DNA of 61,766 nt from Stutzerimonas stutzeri SDM-LAC (lineage in GTDB: Bacteria > Pseudomonadota > Gammaproteobacteria > Pseudomonadales > Pseudomonadaceae). A model generated the notes under the pieces. The model was not told the DNA's origin. It worked only from the letters and a program-made list of their open reading frames with translations, and made no database searches. This document shows positions 33,996 to 44,441 of the stretch, one piece after another. Position numbers and translations under genes: made by a program. The DNA is taken from NCBI RefSeq assembly GCF_000235745.1, contig NZ_AGSX01000193.1:1-61766 (forward strand). The letters are read 5' to 3'. The stretch's first letter is position 1. Every line of letters begins with the position of its first letter.

Positions 33996-35600
33996 TCAGT
34001 GCCGGAAATGGCGCATGCCGGTGAACACCATGGCGATGCCAGCTTCATCGGCTGCGGCGATTACTTCGGCGTCGCGCATCGAACCACCTGGCTGGATCAC
34101 TGCAGTAATGCCAGCTTTGGCGGCATTGTCGATGCCATCACGAAACGGGAAAAACGCATCGCTGGCCATCACTGCGCCGGGCACCGGCAGGCCGGCATGT
34201 TCGGCCTTGATCGCGGCGATACGTGCAGAATTGACCCGGCTCATCTGACCGGCTCCGACCCCGACCGTCTGCCGGTTCTTGGCATAGACAATGGCGTTGG
34301 ATTTGACGAACTTGGCGACCTTCCAGGCAAAGATCAGGTCGTGGATTTCCTGCTCGGATGGGGCGCGCTGGGTGACGACCTTGAGGTCGGCTTCGCTGAT
34401 CATGCCGATATCGCGGCTCTGAACCAGAAGCCCGCCGTTGACGCGCTTGAAATCCCAGCCTGGCGCACGCTCGGCGGGCCACTGGCCGCATTCGAGCAGG
34501 CGAATATTGGCTTTGCTTGCGATGACTTCACGGGCTTCGGCGCAAATGCTCGGCGCGATGATTACTTCGACGAACTGGCGTTCGACGATGGCTTTTGCGG
34601 TCTCGCCGTCGAGCTCGCGGTTGAAGGCAATGATGCCGCCAAATGCGGACTCGCTGTCGGTGGCATAGGCCAGTTCATAAGCTTGACGGATACCGCCCTC
34701 AGCATCCGGAACCACGGCGACGCCGCAAGGGTTGGCGTGCTTGACGATGACGCAGGCTGGCTTGACGAAGCTCTTCACGCACTCAAGCGCGGCGTCGGTG
34801 TCGGCCACGTTGTTGAAGGACAGTTCCTTGCCCTGCAACTGGCGGGCAGTCGCAACGCAGGCTTCGTCGGCGGTTTCGACATAGAACGCCGCGATCTGAT
34901 GCGGGTTCTCACCGTAGCGCATGTCCTGCGCCTTGACGAACTGGGTGGTGAAGGTGCGCGGCAGCAGACTGCGGCCTTCGGTGGAAAGTGTCTCGGCGCT
35001 CTGGTCGACCGTGCCCAGGTAGTTGGCGATCATGCCGTCGTAGGAAGCCGTATGCTCGAAGGCTTTAAGCGCCAGGTCGAAGCGCTGCGCATAGGTCAGC
35101 CCGCCGGTCTTGAGGTTCTCGATGACGCTGGCATAGTCATCGGCGTTGACCACGATGGCGACGTCCTTGTGGTTCTTAGCCGCGCTGCGGACCATGGTCG
35201 GGCCGCCGATGTCGATATTCTCGATCGCGTCCGGCAGCGTGCAGCCAGGCTTGGCGACGGTGGCAGCGAACGGATAAAGGTTGACCGCAACCAGGTCAAT
35301 CGGGTTGATGCCATGTTCGACCATGACCTCGCCGTCCAAGTCACGCCGGCCGAGGATGCCGCCGTGTATCTTCGGGTGCAGGGTCTTGACCCGACCATCC
35401 ATCATTTCCGGAAAACCGGTGTAGTCGGCGACTTCGACCGCGGCGATCTGGTTTTCGCGCAACAGCTTGAAGGTACCGCCGGTTGAGAGAATTTCGACGC
35501 CGAGTGCGACGAGCTCGCGTGCGAATTCAACGACGCCGGTCTTGTCGGACACGCTGATCAGCGCGCGGCGGACGGGAAGGCGGGTGCTTTGGTCGGTCAT
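33996..35600 (-). CDS. purH: Bifunctional AICAR formyltransferase / IMP cyclohydrolase PurH
   Basis: PurH carries out the last two steps to IMP. The 534-residue protein has an N-terminal MGS-like cyclohydrolase domain ([20 protein letters not shown], about residues 10-29) and a C-terminal formyltransferase domain with [12 protein letters not shown] (about residue 270) and PGGSMRD near the end. I prefer the ATG at 35600 because AGGA lies seven bases before it; the ATG at 35606 is almost on that site. It follows fis in the order dusB-fis-purH-purD. Confidence 0.97.
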   Translation of the reverse strand: MTDQSTRLPVRRALISVSDKTGVVEFARELVALGVEILSTGGTFKLLRENQIAAVEVADYTGFPEMMDGRVKTLHPKIHGGILGRRDLDGEVMVEHGINPIDLVAVNLYPFAATVAKPGCTLPDAIENIDIGGPTMVRSAAKNHKDVAIVVNADDYASVIENLKTGGLTYAQRFDLALKAFEHTASYDGMIANYLGTVDQSAETLSTEGRSLLPRTFTTQFVKAQDMRYGENPHQIAAFYVETADEACVATARQLQGKELSFNNVADTDAALECVKSFVKPACVIVKHANPCGVAVVPDAEGGIRQAYELAYATDSESAFGGIIAFNRELDGETAKAIVERQFVEVIIAPSICAEAREVIASKANIRLLECGQWPAERAPGWDFKRVNGGLLVQSRDIGMISEADLKVVTQRAPSEQEIHDLIFAWKVAKFVKSNAIVYAKNRQTVGVGAGQMSRVNSARIAAIKAEHAGLPVPGAVMASDAFFPFRDGIDNAAKAGITAVIQPGGSMRDAEVIAAADEAGIAMVFTGMRHFRH

Positions 35601-35683
35601 AGACATTTCCTAGGAGCTACAGGCTGCGAGCGGACAAGCCCTTGAGAGACGGCTTGCACCGTTCCATCGGAGCGCGCCGCTGT

Positions 35684-36004
35684 TCAGAGAAGGTCGTACT
35701 GCTTGAGTTTCTTGCGCAGGGTGCCGCGGTTCAGACCCAACAGCTCCGAGGCCTTGGTCTGGTTGCCTTTGACGTAATTCATTACGGTTTCCAACAGTGG
35801 GGCCTCCACTTCGGAGAGCACCAGGTTGTAAACGTCGGTAACGTCTGCGCCTTCCAGACGAGCGAAATAGTTGTGCAACGCCTTCTCTACACTGCCTCGC
35901 AAGGTCTGGCCTGCTTCGCTTGGCGTGTTGAGGTGTTGCTTGAGGTTCACGTTGTCGCTCACGGATGTTGTTCCAGTTAACAAGGTTTCGTTCAACAGCG
36001 TCAT
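35684..36004 (-). CDS. fis: Nucleoid-associated protein Fis
   Basis: Fis is a small DNA-bending protein that activates rRNA promoters and shapes the nucleoid during fast growth. The 106-residue protein has a flexible N-terminus and the C-terminal helix-turn-helix ending [20 protein letters not shown] (about residues 84-103), which is diagnostic. The start ATG at 36004 overlaps the dusB TGA, so the classic dusB-fis operon is intact. The rrn promoters at the right end of this window are natural Fis targets. Confidence 0.97.
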   Translation of the reverse strand: MTLLNETLLTGTTSVSDNVNLKQHLNTPSEAGQTLRGSVEKALHNYFARLEGADVTDVYNLVLSEVEAPLLETVMNYVKGNQTKASELLGLNRGTLRKKLKQYDLL

Positions 36005-37014
36005 GCAGCCACCCCTTTTCCTTCCCCCGAAACAGGGCTTGTACGGCGCTCGGCGAAAAACCTCCGAACGCTGGCGCATTGCGCATCCCTGTCTTCCAAA
36101 CCGTTGAACCGGCCGCGGTATTCCTGCGCGCCGGGTAGTGTTGCCAGATACCAGCTGACGTGCTTACGGGCGATACGTACACCCATCACATCGCCATAGA
36201 ACGCATGCAGTGCTTCGAGGTGCTGCAGCAGAATCTCCTCGACTTCGACCAGCGTCGGCGATGCCATCAACTCGCCTGTGGCGAGGTAGTGGTTGATCTC
36301 GCGAAAGATCCACGGTTTGCCCTGGGCCGCACGGCCGATGAGCAGTCCGTCCGCGCCGGTCTTGTCGAGTACCTGGCGGGCCTTTTCTGGTGTATCGATG
36401 TCTCCATTGGCAAACACAGGTATCGAGACGGCCTGCTTGATCGCGGCAACGGTCTCGTATTCCGCATCGCCGGTGTAAAGGTCGGCACGTGTACGGCCGT
36501 GCACGGCCAATGCAGCGATTCCGGACTGTTCGGCGATTCTCGCCACCGAGAGTCCGTTCTTGTTCTGTCTGTCCCAGCCGGTTCGGATCTTCAGCGTCAC
36601 GGGCACATCAACCGCGCCGACCACGGCCTCGAGTATCTCCGATACCAGTTTTTCATCCTTCATCAGCGCCGAGCCGGCGGCCTTGTTGCACACTTTCTTG
36701 GCTGGGCAACCCATGTTGATATCAATGATCTGCGCGCCGAGCTCGACATTGCGAGCAGCCGCTTCGGCCAGCATTTGTGGATCGCCACCGGCGATCTGCA
36801 CAGAGCGTGGCTCTGGATCCCCTTCGTGCAGCAAGCGCAGGCGCGATTTGCGGCTGTTCCACAGGCGCACATCGCTGGTCACCATTTCCGACACCACCAT
36901 GCCGGCGCCTAGGCGTCGACATAACTGGCGGAACGGCTGATCGGTCACGCCGGCCATGGGCGCGAGGATCAACCGATTCGAAAGGATGTAGGGGCCGATG
37001 CGTACCGCTGACAT
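36001..37014 (-). CDS. dusB: tRNA-dihydrouridine synthase DusB
   Basis: DusB is a flavin-dependent enzyme reducing specific uridines to dihydrouridine in tRNA. The 337-residue TIM-barrel protein starts [20 protein letters not shown]. The catalytic cysteine is in [17 protein letters not shown] (about residue 100), and the FMN-binding [15 protein letters not shown] and [18 protein letters not shown] follow. It is the first gene of the dusB-fis operon and may matter for translation of fis, as reported in E. coli. Confidence 0.96.
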   Translation of the reverse strand: MSAVRIGPYILSNRLILAPMAGVTDQPFRQLCRRLGAGMVVSEMVTSDVRLWNSRKSRLRLLHEGDPEPRSVQIAGGDPQMLAEAAARNVELGAQIIDINMGCPAKKVCNKAAGSALMKDEKLVSEILEAVVGAVDVPVTLKIRTGWDRQNKNGLSVARIAEQSGIAALAVHGRTRADLYTGDAEYETVAAIKQAVSIPVFANGDIDTPEKARQVLDKTGADGLLIGRAAQGKPWIFREINHYLATGELMASPTLVEVEEILLQHLEALHAFYGDVMGVRIARKHVSWYLATLPGAQEYRGRFNGLEDRDAQCASVRRFFAERRTSPVSGEGKGVAA

Positions 37015-37074
37015 GAAGATTCCCTGCTTGGAGCCTGCTTGTTAGGTCGATCGGGACAGCAAAAAAGGGTGTGC

Positions 37075-37103
37075 ATAATACCCGCTACGGATGACGGGTT
37101 AAA
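37075..37103 (-). promoter_or_regulatory. Promoter of the dusB-fis operon
   Basis: On the minus strand TTTAAC (37103-37098) and TATTAT (37080-37075) are separated by 17 bases, with the start predicted near 37068, about 54 bases before dusB. The sequence after the -10 reads GCACACCC, a C-rich start region like that of the growth-controlled fis promoter of E. coli. Confidence 0.55.
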
Positions 37104-37211
37104 GGCTGTTTTGAACAAAATCTGAACAGCTCCGGCCTTATAACCAGCCGTAGCAGGCTGCCCTGAAGCGGGGCGCGGCAACGCCGCTCATCGTCTCAGG
37201 CGCAGCGGGTA

Positions 37212-38513
37212 TCAGTCGGGTGAGCGAAACGCGAGGCTGTAGTTAACCGCCGTAATGCCAGGGTCGAGGATATCCAGAGCGATGTGGATTGGAATCTGCG
37301 ACGGCATTTCCCGCTGTCCTGCGAGCTCTCCGGAAAGGTATTCGCCAGGCTTGAACGTCCGCTGCGCCAGTGTCTTACCCTGGATGTCAGCGAAACGTAC
37401 TTCCAGCAACGGGAACGGTTGGGCGAAGGGCGCGCGGTTGTAGATGATTGCGTCGACTACCAGCGCTCCTGCGAAATCCGGATGGCTGCGCACCACGAGA
37501 TTGCTGCTCTTGATCTGGCTGATGTCGACTCTGGGCGGTAGCTTGCAGTCCACCACAGGGCAGACTTTTTCCAGCCATGGGCGGTACTCATCCTGTCGCG
37601 CCAGCTCATCGAAGTTATAGATCACATATTGGGTCACCAATCCAAGCAGGGCGATCAGGTTCAGCAAGCCCCAGCCCATCCAACGGCCCCAGGGCCGACG
37701 GCGCGCCTGCCAAGCGAGCTGCAACGGTTCATCGTCCAGTTCGAATAAGCGCTCTTCACGATCTTGACGTGGTGATCGCGTTGATTCGTGCTCGGTGCCG
37801 GACCTGTCTCGGCCTGTCAGCGTTGTGCGAGCGCTGGTCTCACCGGAATCCAAGGGCAGATCGACCAGCGGTTCGGCGCGCTCCGTTGAGTTGACCTGTC
37901 GGATCAGTGGATCAGGCGCCGCGAGCGGACTTGGCGGGGCGGGATGTTCGACACTCACCGGGGTGAAGCGAATATCCGCGGCGTCGACAGCGGCTTCGCC
38001 GGTGTGTTCTGGTTTCGCCTCGGGTGGTTCGTTGTTGGCCTGGGGCGATGATTCCGCGCTTAGCAGCTGCTCGGCCCACGCTTCGTCGTCGTCACTCGTA
38101 AGATCGGCGTGGGTGTGATGCTGCTGCTCACCGGGTTGCGGCTCCAGTTCGAGAAACTCGCGGGACAGTTCCAGCTCCTGCCGCTCAAGCTTCGCCAGCT
38201 CTTCATCGAGGTCCAGGCTATCGAGATCCAGATCGTCGTGGATCCATAGTGTGTCGTCTCGACCGGCAGATTTGGCTGGCTGTGCCCGCTCGCTTGGCAC
38301 CTGGCTGGCGGCGGGGACGTCAGTGGCGCGGCTCGTGACATCCGGTCCTGCTTCTCTGGTGCCTGTCGTGTCTGCGTCTTGCAGGTAACGGGCGGCATTG
38401 AACAGCTCCATGCAGGCGCCGCACCGCACCACACCCTGGGCAGCGGCGAGCTGGGTGCGGCTGACGCGGAAGCTGGTCTGGCAATGGGGGCACTGGGTGA
38501 CGAAGCTGGTCAT
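37212..38513 (-). CDS. Zinc-ribbon and DUF3426 domain membrane protein
   Basis: The 433-residue protein has an N-terminal MJ0042-type zinc ribbon with two CxxC pairs (QCPHCQTSF and RCGACMELF, about residues 8-35), a long acidic disordered region to about residue 265, one transmembrane segment (WGLLNLIALLGLVTQYVIY), and a C-terminal DUF3426 domain (about 310-430) likely in the periplasm. The family is almost always next to prmA and dusB-fis, as here. Its function is not known. Spacing of 95 bases to prmA suggests cotranscription. Confidence 0.87.
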   Translation of the reverse strand: MTSFVTQCPHCQTSFRVSRTQLAAAQGVVRCGACMELFNAARYLQDADTTGTREAGPDVTSRATDVPAASQVPSERAQPAKSAGRDDTLWIHDDLDLDSLDLDEELAKLERQELELSREFLELEPQPGEQQHHTHADLTSDDDEAWAEQLLSAESSPQANNEPPEAKPEHTGEAAVDAADIRFTPVSVEHPAPPSPLAAPDPLIRQVNSTERAEPLVDLPLDSGETSARTTLTGRDRSGTEHESTRSPRQDREERLFELDDEPLQLAWQARRRPWGRWMGWGLLNLIALLGLVTQYVIYNFDELARQDEYRPWLEKVCPVVDCKLPPRVDISQIKSSNLVVRSHPDFAGALVVDAIIYNRAPFAQPFPLLEVRFADIQGKTLAQRTFKPGEYLSGELAGQREMPSQIPIHIALDILDPGITAVNYSLAFRSPD

Positions 38514-38608
38514 GCGTTGGTCCGGCTTAAATGGCCGTAGTCTAGCGTATGCACGTTAATGAGCAGCAGCGGAGGACGGCGAGTTGATTGCTGGATCTGA
38601 GACATTAT

Positions 38609-39490
38609 TCAGAGCCGACGAGTGCCGGTGATCCGCACCCAGCCGTCTTTGTCGGCCGTTGGGTCAAGGTCGAATTGGTTGGCATAGGCGGTGCGCACCT
38701 CTTCTGCCTGCTCGGCCAATATTCCCGACAGGGCAAGACGGCCGCCGGGCTTGACCCTTTCAATAATGCGCGGCGCCAATGCCACCAGCGGGCCGGCAAG
38801 AATGTTGGCGACCACTACGTCAGCCTGGCCCTCGGGTAGCTGCTCGGGCAGATACAGCGGGAAGCGCGCCGGGTCGATGCCGTTGCGCCCTGCATTGTCG
38901 CGTGATGCTTCAAGGGCCTGCACGTCGATATCGGTTCCGACGGCTTGCTTCGCGCCCAGGAGCAGGGCAGCAATGGCGAGAATGCCCGATCCGCAGCCGA
39001 AATCGAGTACTTCGAGACCTTTCAATGGCTGGGCGTCAAGCCACTCCAGGCAAAGCGCCGTGGTCGGGTGAGTGCCGGTGCCGAAGGCCAGGCCGGGGTC
39101 AAGCAAGAGGTTCACGGCATCCGGTTCTGGAGCAGCGTGCCAGCTCGGCACGATCCATAGACGATTGCCGAAACGCATCGGGTGAAAATTGTCCATCCAA
39201 CTGCGTTCCCAGTCCTGGTCTTCGATGCGCTCGAGCTGGTATTCAGGTAACTCTCCGCCCGTAAGTAACTGCAGGTGGGCCATGAGATTACTTTCATCAG
39301 TATCGCCTTCGAACAATGCCAGCAGGTGGGTGTGCGACCACAGCGGCGTGGTATTGAGGTCGGGTTCGAATATCGGCTGATCTTCGGCGTCCATGAAGGT
39401 CACCGACACTGCACCCACGCCCAGAAGCGCGTCTTCGAGGGTTTCTGCCTGTTCGGGGGAAATCGCGAGACGGAGTTGTAGCCAGGGCAT
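38609..39490 (-). CDS. prmA: Ribosomal protein L11 methyltransferase PrmA
   Basis: PrmA trimethylates ribosomal protein L11 using SAM. The 293-residue protein has an N-terminal substrate-recognition domain ([20 protein letters not shown]) and a Rossmann methyltransferase domain with [19 protein letters not shown] (about residues 162-180) and the catalytic-type [27 protein letters not shown] is a family hallmark. The ATG at 39490 gives the standard start. It lies downstream of accC beyond a strong hairpin. Confidence 0.96.
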   Translation of the reverse strand: MPWLQLRLAISPEQAETLEDALLGVGAVSVTFMDAEDQPIFEPDLNTTPLWSHTHLLALFEGDTDESNLMAHLQLLTGGELPEYQLERIEDQDWERSWMDNFHPMRFGNRLWIVPSWHAAPEPDAVNLLLDPGLAFGTGTHPTTALCLEWLDAQPLKGLEVLDFGCGSGILAIAALLLGAKQAVGTDIDVQALEASRDNAGRNGIDPARFPLYLPEQLPEGQADVVVANILAGPLVALAPRIIERVKPGGRLALSGILAEQAEEVRTAYANQFDLDPTADKDGWVRITGTRRL

Positions 39491-39587
39491 TGGGGCCTCT
39501 CGGAGCGAGCGACCGGAATAACCGGTCGGAAAAGTCGGAATCTTACTGGAGCCTGTGAGTGGCATCCATCCTGCTGATGCCAGAAAC

Positions 39588-39617
39588 GACAAGGGCTGCC
39601 GATTGGCAGCCCTTGTC
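39588..39617 (-). terminator. Perfect 13-bp hairpin after accC, probable terminator
   Basis: GACAAGGGCTGCC (39588-39600), a four-base loop, and GGCAGCCCTTGTC (39605-39617) form a perfect stem 15 bases beyond the accC stop. On the minus strand it is followed only by GTTTC, so the U tract is weak, but its strength and position favour termination of aroQ-accBC. Confidence 0.65.
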
Positions 39618-39632
39618 GATGTCCGCACTGAA

Positions 39633-40982
39633 TCAGTGCTTGTCCATTCCCAGCTTCTTCTCCAGGTAATGGATGTTCACGCCGCCTTTGCCGAAGCCAT
39701 CATCACGAACCAGATCCCGGTGCAGCGGGATGTTGGTCTTGATTCCGTCGACAACGATTTCGTCCAGAGCGTTGCGCATGCGCGCCATTGCTTCCTCACG
39801 AGTGGCGCCGTAGGTGATCAGCTTGCCGATCAGCGAATCGTAATTCGGTGGTACCGAATAGCCGCTGTACAGGTGCGAATCAACCCGGACGCCGTTGCCG
39901 CCAGGCGCATGGAAGTGCTTGACCTTGCCTGGACTTGGCAGGAAGTTCGAAGGGTCTTCGGCGTTGATCCGGCATTCCAGGGAGTGGCCGCGAATGACCA
40001 CGTCTTCCTGCTTGATCGACAGCTTGTTGCCTGCCGCGATGCTGAGCATTTCCTTGACGATGTCGACGCCAGTCACCATTTCGGTTACCGGATGCTCGAC
40101 CTGAACGCGGGTGTTCATCTCGATGAAGTAGAAGCGGCCGTCTTCGTATAGGAACTCAAAAGTGCCGGCGCCCCGGTAACCGATCTCGACGCAGGCATCG
40201 GTGCAGCGCTTGAATACTTCGGCGCGGGCCTTCTCGTCGATATATGGAGCCGGTGCTTCTTCGAGAACCTTCTGATGGCGGCGTTGAAGCGAACAGTCGC
40301 GGTCGCCCAGATGCACGGCGTTGCCCTGTCCATCAGACAGTACCTGGACTTCCACGTGGCGCGGATTGCCCAGGAATTTCTCGAGATAGACCATCGGATT
40401 GCCGAACGCTGCGCCCGCTTCGGTGCGGGTCAGCTTGGCCGACTTGATCAGGTCTTCTTCGTGATGGACCACGCGCATGCCGCGGCCACCGCCGCCACCC
40501 GCCGCTTTGATGATGACCGGGTAGCCGACCTCACGGGCGATACGAAGGGCTTCCTTCTCGTCTTCCGGCAGTGGGCCGTCGGAGCCGGGAACCACCGGCA
40601 CGCCGGCCTTGATCATCGCCTCCTTGGCCGAGACCTTGTCGCCCATCAGGCGAATGGTGTCGGCTTTCGGGCCGACAAAGGCGAAACCGGATTTTTCCAC
40701 TTGCTCAGCAAAGTCGGCATTTTCTGCGAGAAAACCATAGCCGGGATGTATCGCTGTGGCGCCAGTCACTTCCGCTGCGGCAATGATCGACGGGATATGC
40801 AGGTAAGAGTTGGTCGCGAGCGCCGGGCCGATGCAGACGGATTCGTCGGCCAGGGCCAGGTGCATCAGCTCTCGGTCAGCGGTGGAGTGAACCGCGACGG
40901 TCTTGATCCCCAGCTCTTTGCAGGCTCGCAAGATCCGCAGGGCAATTTCACCGCGGTTGGCGATTAGTACTTTTTCCAACAT
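39633..40982 (-). CDS. accC: Acetyl-CoA carboxylase biotin carboxylase subunit AccC
   Basis: AccC carboxylates the biotin carried on AccB using ATP and bicarbonate, the first half of malonyl-CoA formation. Its 449 residues show the ATP-grasp signatures: [18 protein letters not shown] at the start, the glycine-rich loop [14 protein letters not shown] (about residues 159-172) and [14 protein letters not shown] (about 288-301). The ATG at 40982 was chosen over one 21 bases upstream because it gives the conserved [11 protein letters not shown]. It follows accB by 17 bases. Confidence 0.98.
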   Translation of the reverse strand: MLEKVLIANRGEIALRILRACKELGIKTVAVHSTADRELMHLALADESVCIGPALATNSYLHIPSIIAAAEVTGATAIHPGYGFLAENADFAEQVEKSGFAFVGPKADTIRLMGDKVSAKEAMIKAGVPVVPGSDGPLPEDEKEALRIAREVGYPVIIKAAGGGGGRGMRVVHHEEDLIKSAKLTRTEAGAAFGNPMVYLEKFLGNPRHVEVQVLSDGQGNAVHLGDRDCSLQRRHQKVLEEAPAPYIDEKARAEVFKRCTDACVEIGYRGAGTFEFLYEDGRFYFIEMNTRVQVEHPVTEMVTGVDIVKEMLSIAAGNKLSIKQEDVVIRGHSLECRINAEDPSNFLPSPGKVKHFHAPGGNGVRVDSHLYSGYSVPPNYDSLIGKLITYGATREEAMARMRNALDEIVVDGIKTNIPLHRDLVRDDGFGKGGVNIHYLEKKLGMDKH

Positions 40983-40999
40983 CGCTGGCTCTCCGCGGT

Positions 41000-41455
41000 T
41001 CAAACGATGGTGAACAGCGGCTGGTCGTATTCGACCGGCTGACCATTCTCCACCAGGATGGATTCTATGGTGCCGCTGGTTTCGGCCTCGATGTGGTTCA
41101 TCATCTTCATGGCTTCGACGATGCAGAGGATGTCGCCCTTCTTAACGCTCTGGCCGACTTCAACGAAGCTTGCCGACTCCGGCGAGGAGGCGCGGTAGAA
41201 CGTGCCGACCATCGGCGAACGGATTACGGTGCCATTGAGCTTTGGCTGCGCCGGTGCAGCATCGGCTGCGGGTGCGGCAGGGGCTGCTGCTGCGGGCGCT
41301 GGCATCGGTGCCGGAGCGTAATAAGGCTGTTGCATGGCCGCTTGCTTGCTGTGGCGGCTGATGCGAACGGATTCTTCGCCTTCGTGAATTTCCAGCTCAT
41401 CGATACCGGACTCTTCCAGCAGTTCGATCAGTTTTTTGACTTTGCGAATATCCAT
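41000..41455 (-). CDS. accB: Biotin carboxyl carrier protein AccB
   Basis: AccB is the biotinylated carrier subunit of acetyl-CoA carboxylase. The 151-residue protein has a short N-terminal domain ([16 protein letters not shown]), an Ala/Pro-rich linker (about 47-70), and a C-terminal biotinyl domain with the attachment motif EAMKMMN, the lysine being near residue 117. It is cotranscribed with accC; aroQ lies 81 bases upstream, giving the usual aroQ-accB-accC order. Confidence 0.97.
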   Translation of the reverse strand: MDIRKVKKLIELLEESGIDELEIHEGEESVRISRHSKQAAMQQPYYAPAPMPAPAAAAPAAPAADAAPAQPKLNGTVIRSPMVGTFYRASSPESASFVEVGQSVKKGDILCIVEAMKMMNHIEAETSGTIESILVENGQPVEYDQPLFTIV

Positions 41456-41536
41456 GAAGCGGTGACTCCCGAGGTAAGTTCAAAGGGCATTGCTGCTCGC
41501 TTCTTCGAGGCCGGGCGCATGTCGCGCGCGGTCCTG

Positions 41537-41980
41537 TCAGGAAGCAGCGAGTTGTTCCAGGGCGGCCTCCAATGCCAGGCGGTAGCCGCTGGCGCCAAGG
41601 CCGCAGATCACTCCTACCGCGACGTCTGAGAAGTAGGAGTGATGACGGAAAGGTTCACGCTTGTGCACGTTTGACAGGTGCACTTCGATGAATGGGATGC
41701 TCACCGCCAGCAGCGCGTCACGTAGCGCGACGCTGGTATGCGTGAAAGCGGCGGGGTTGATCAGGATGAAATCGACGCCTTCGCTGCGCGCGGCATGAAT
41801 CCGCTCGATCAGTTCGTACTCGGCATTGGACTGCAGGTGCAGCAGGTGGTGACCGGCATTGCGGGCTCGCTGCTCCAGATCCTGGTTGATCTGCGCCAGC
41901 GTCGTGGCGCCATAGACGCCCGGTTCGCGGGTGCCGAGCATATTAAGATTCGGGCCGTGGAGGACCAGAAGCGTCGCCAT
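41537..41980 (-). CDS. aroQ: Type II 3-dehydroquinate dehydratase AroQ
   Basis: AroQ catalyses the third step of the shikimate pathway. The 147-residue protein shows type II signatures: [19 protein letters not shown] (about residues 6-24, with the catalytic tyrosine), [18 protein letters not shown], and [20 protein letters not shown] with the catalytic histidine. The ATG at 41980 was chosen over a longer frame to 42052 since it gives the conserved [11 protein letters not shown]. It heads the aroQ-accB-accC group. Confidence 0.97.
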   Translation of the reverse strand: MATLLVLHGPNLNMLGTREPGVYGATTLAQINQDLEQRARNAGHHLLHLQSNAEYELIERIHAARSEGVDFILINPAAFTHTSVALRDALLAVSIPFIEVHLSNVHKREPFRHHSYFSDVAVGVICGLGASGYRLALEAALEQLAAS

Positions 41981-42132
41981 GAGTATTCCTTGTTGTTCTG
42001 TCCGGACGGGTGCCTGGAAGGGCATCGGTCGGTGAGGGCAAAAACTATGCACGAAGCGAGGGCTGACTGTCCAGTCATGTCTTGATCGGCGTAAATGCCG
42101 ACATTATGGCTGGAGATTGCCGCAGGGGCCGT

Positions 42133-43914
42133 CTAGAGAGAGGCTTCGACGCGGTCCAGTCGTTCAGCGAACTGGCTGGCGTTTATTTCGCCCACGACCC
42201 TTACGTCGGTTCGCTCCTTGCCGGTGCGATCGAAGAACAGAACCGCTGGCGGGCCGAAGAGTTTATAGCGATCGAGTAATGCCCGTTGCTCCGGGTTGCT
42301 GTCGGTGATGTCGAAGCGAATCAGGCGGTAGTCTGCCAGACGGGGGGCGATTTCCGGGGCAGCGAACACTTCACGCTCAATCACCTTGCAGCTGATGCAC
42401 CAATCGGCGTACCAGTCGAGCATCAGGGGCTGACCGGCTGCCTGCGCTGCGTTGATCTGGGTATCAAGTTCAGCCGGGGTAGATATTGTGTGCCAGGCTT
42501 CTGCCTCGCTGGTGAAGCTGCCAGCTGCAACTGGGGTCGAGCGAGGCAGTGGCCGCAGTGGATCGGAGCCTCCTTGTAGCGCACCGACCCAGGTCGCCAA
42601 GGCATACACCAGCAGAACCAGGCCCAACAGCTGTGCGAGTTTTTGCCGGGAGGTCTTGGGGGCGAATTCCAGGGTGCCCAGGAACAGTGCCGTGCCGGCG
42701 GCCAGCAAGCCCCAGAGTGCCAGCGCTAGCGGGCCTGGCAAGACTCGCTCGAGCATCCATACGGCAACCGCCAGGAGCAATACACCGAAGACGTTGCGCA
42801 CCGTGACCATCCACGGACCGCTCCTGGGGAGCAGGGCGCCGCCGCCAATCGCGAACAGAATCAGCGGTGTGCCCATGCCCAGGCCAAGGGCAAACAGTTT
42901 CAGGCCACCACCCAGCGCATCGCCACTGGCACTGATATACAGCAAGGCGCCGGCAAGCGGTGCCGAGACGCACGGCGAGACCAGCAAGCTGGAGATGGTG
43001 CCGAGCAGCGCGGCACCGATGAACGAGCCACCTTTGGCATTGCCAGCGATGCGCTCGAGGCGGTAACCCATCGCTTGCGGCAGGCGTAGCTCAAACAAGC
43101 CGAACATCGCCAAGGCAAAGGCGACGAAAAACAGGGCGAACGGCACCAGGATCCAGGGCGACTGCAAGCGTGCCTGCAGATTCAGTTCGGCGCCGAACAT
43201 GCCCATCAATGCACCCAGCACAGCGAAGCCGGCGGCCATTGGCAGGACGTAGGCGAGTGATAGGCCGAAGCTGCGCATCCCTCCGATCTGCCCGCGCAAA
43301 ACAACACCAGAAAGAATCGGCAACATGGGCAAGACGCACGGTGTGAACGTCAGCCCCAGCCCGGCGAGAAAGAACAACGCCACTGAGCGCCAGGAGAATC
43401 CGGTAGTGCTGTCGGCCCCGCTGCTTGAATCGGTGGCTGCAGATGCCGCCACCGGCGTGCCGCCAATATCGAACGATTCGGTTTCCGGCGGATAGCACAG
43501 GCCCTTTTCGGCGCAGCCTTGGTAGGTCACCTTCAACGTAAAGGGCTGGTTCTGTGGGTTGTGAATCGGAAGTTCGAGGTCGAGCACGCCGTAATAGACT
43601 TCGACCTCGCCAAAATAGTCGTCGGTCTTTTGCTCTCCCGCCGGCAGCTTCGCTTCTCCGATGACGACCCCGGAGGTATTGGTCTTGAATTTGAACTGGT
43701 GCCGGTAGAGGTAATAGCCCTCCGCTGCGACGAAACGCAGCTTGACCTGTTCTGGCGAGGAGTCGACCAGATTCAGGCGAAACGCCTCCCGTACCGGCAG
43801 GAAGTCCGCACTGTTGTTCAGCCCCCCAAGCGTTGAGCTGGGGCGGCTATCAAACAGGCCTGCGGCAGCGGGGAGGGCGAACAACAGGATCAGCAGACTC
43901 AGCAAACGGCGCAT
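42133..43914 (-). CDS. dsbD: Thiol:disulfide interchange protein DsbD (DipZ)
   Basis: DsbD carries reducing power from cytoplasmic thioredoxin to periplasmic thiol proteins such as DsbC. The 593-residue protein begins with a signal peptide (MRRLLSLLILLFALPAAAG). It has a periplasmic alpha domain with two cysteines in YQGCAEKGLCYPP, an eight-helix membrane domain with cysteines in FTPCVLPMLPILSG and LVSPCVSAPLAG, and a C-terminal thioredoxin-like domain with WCISCK. All six catalytic cysteines are present. Of two close starts, the ATG at 43914 has better ribosome-site spacing than that at 43920. Confidence 0.96.
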   Translation of the reverse strand: MRRLLSLLILLFALPAAAGLFDSRPSSTLGGLNNSADFLPVREAFRLNLVDSSPEQVKLRFVAAEGYYLYRHQFKFKTNTSGVVIGEAKLPAGEQKTDDYFGEVEVYYGVLDLELPIHNPQNQPFTLKVTYQGCAEKGLCYPPETESFDIGGTPVAASAATDSSSGADSTTGFSWRSVALFFLAGLGLTFTPCVLPMLPILSGVVLRGQIGGMRSFGLSLAYVLPMAAGFAVLGALMGMFGAELNLQARLQSPWILVPFALFFVAFALAMFGLFELRLPQAMGYRLERIAGNAKGGSFIGAALLGTISSLLVSPCVSAPLAGALLYISASGDALGGGLKLFALGLGMGTPLILFAIGGGALLPRSGPWMVTVRNVFGVLLLAVAVWMLERVLPGPLALALWGLLAAGTALFLGTLEFAPKTSRQKLAQLLGLVLLVYALATWVGALQGGSDPLRPLPRSTPVAAGSFTSEAEAWHTISTPAELDTQINAAQAAGQPLMLDWYADWCISCKVIEREVFAAPEIAPRLADYRLIRFDITDSNPEQRALLDRYKLFGPPAVLFFDRTGKERTDVRVVGEINASQFAERLDRVEASL

Positions 43915-43985
43915 GGTCATCTCACAGGAAGCAGTGACCGCATGATACCCAACGCGGCCAATCGTCGCTCGTACGCAACGTCGCA

Positions 43986-44309
43986 CTACCGCACGTTCTG
44001 TAACCAGATGGTGCCGTCTTGCTCGATCCATGGCAGTGTCTGCAGCGCTTGTCCTTCGCAGGGGCCTGCTACGCACTCGCCGCTATCGATGAGAAACAGC
44101 GCGCCGTGGGTGGCGCACTGGATGAGGCTGCCGCTACTGTCCAGAAACTGGTCTGGCAGCCACTCCAGGGGGATCCCGCGATGAGGGCAGCGATTGATAT
44201 AGATGTACAGCGTGCCATTCTTGCGTACTGCCAGCAGGCGCTGCCCTTCTCGTTCGAACCCCTTGCTCTGTCCTTCCATCACGTCGGTGGCTTCACACAA
44301 TCGAATCAT
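43986..44309 (-). CDS. Small Rieske [2Fe-2S] ferredoxin-like protein
   Basis: The 107-residue protein is a stand-alone Rieske domain. The cluster ligands are visible as C-P-H-R-G (near residue 41) and C-A-T-H-G (near 65), the C-x-H...C-x-x-H pattern that binds 2Fe-2S through two cysteines and two histidines. It has no signal peptide, so it is cytoplasmic, like ferredoxin components of dioxygenases or NirD-like proteins. No oxygenase subunit is nearby; its redox partner is unknown. It lies 71 bases upstream of dsbD and is divergent from the haem permease. Confidence 0.85.
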   Translation of the reverse strand: MIRLCEATDVMEGQSKGFEREGQRLLAVRKNGTLYIYINRCPHRGIPLEWLPDQFLDSSGSLIQCATHGALFLIDSGECVAGPCEGQALQTLPWIEQDGTIWLQNVR

Positions 44310-44441
44310 CCGATCCTCCTTAATTCGGCGGAATTATCGCCCAATCAGTCTGTCGTCGGGTCGACAAACAGTGGATAGCGCTGGCGGAGCCAGTGCCTGG
44401 CTTTTATCCTTCTGCCCGAACTCCAACTGGCGAAACTTTTG

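Noticed and set aside
33834-35486. 550-codon open frame on the plus strand
   Set aside because: It is the antisense of purH, whose minus-strand protein is fully conserved; the plus-strand translation has no recognisable domain and reflects high-GC codon bias.
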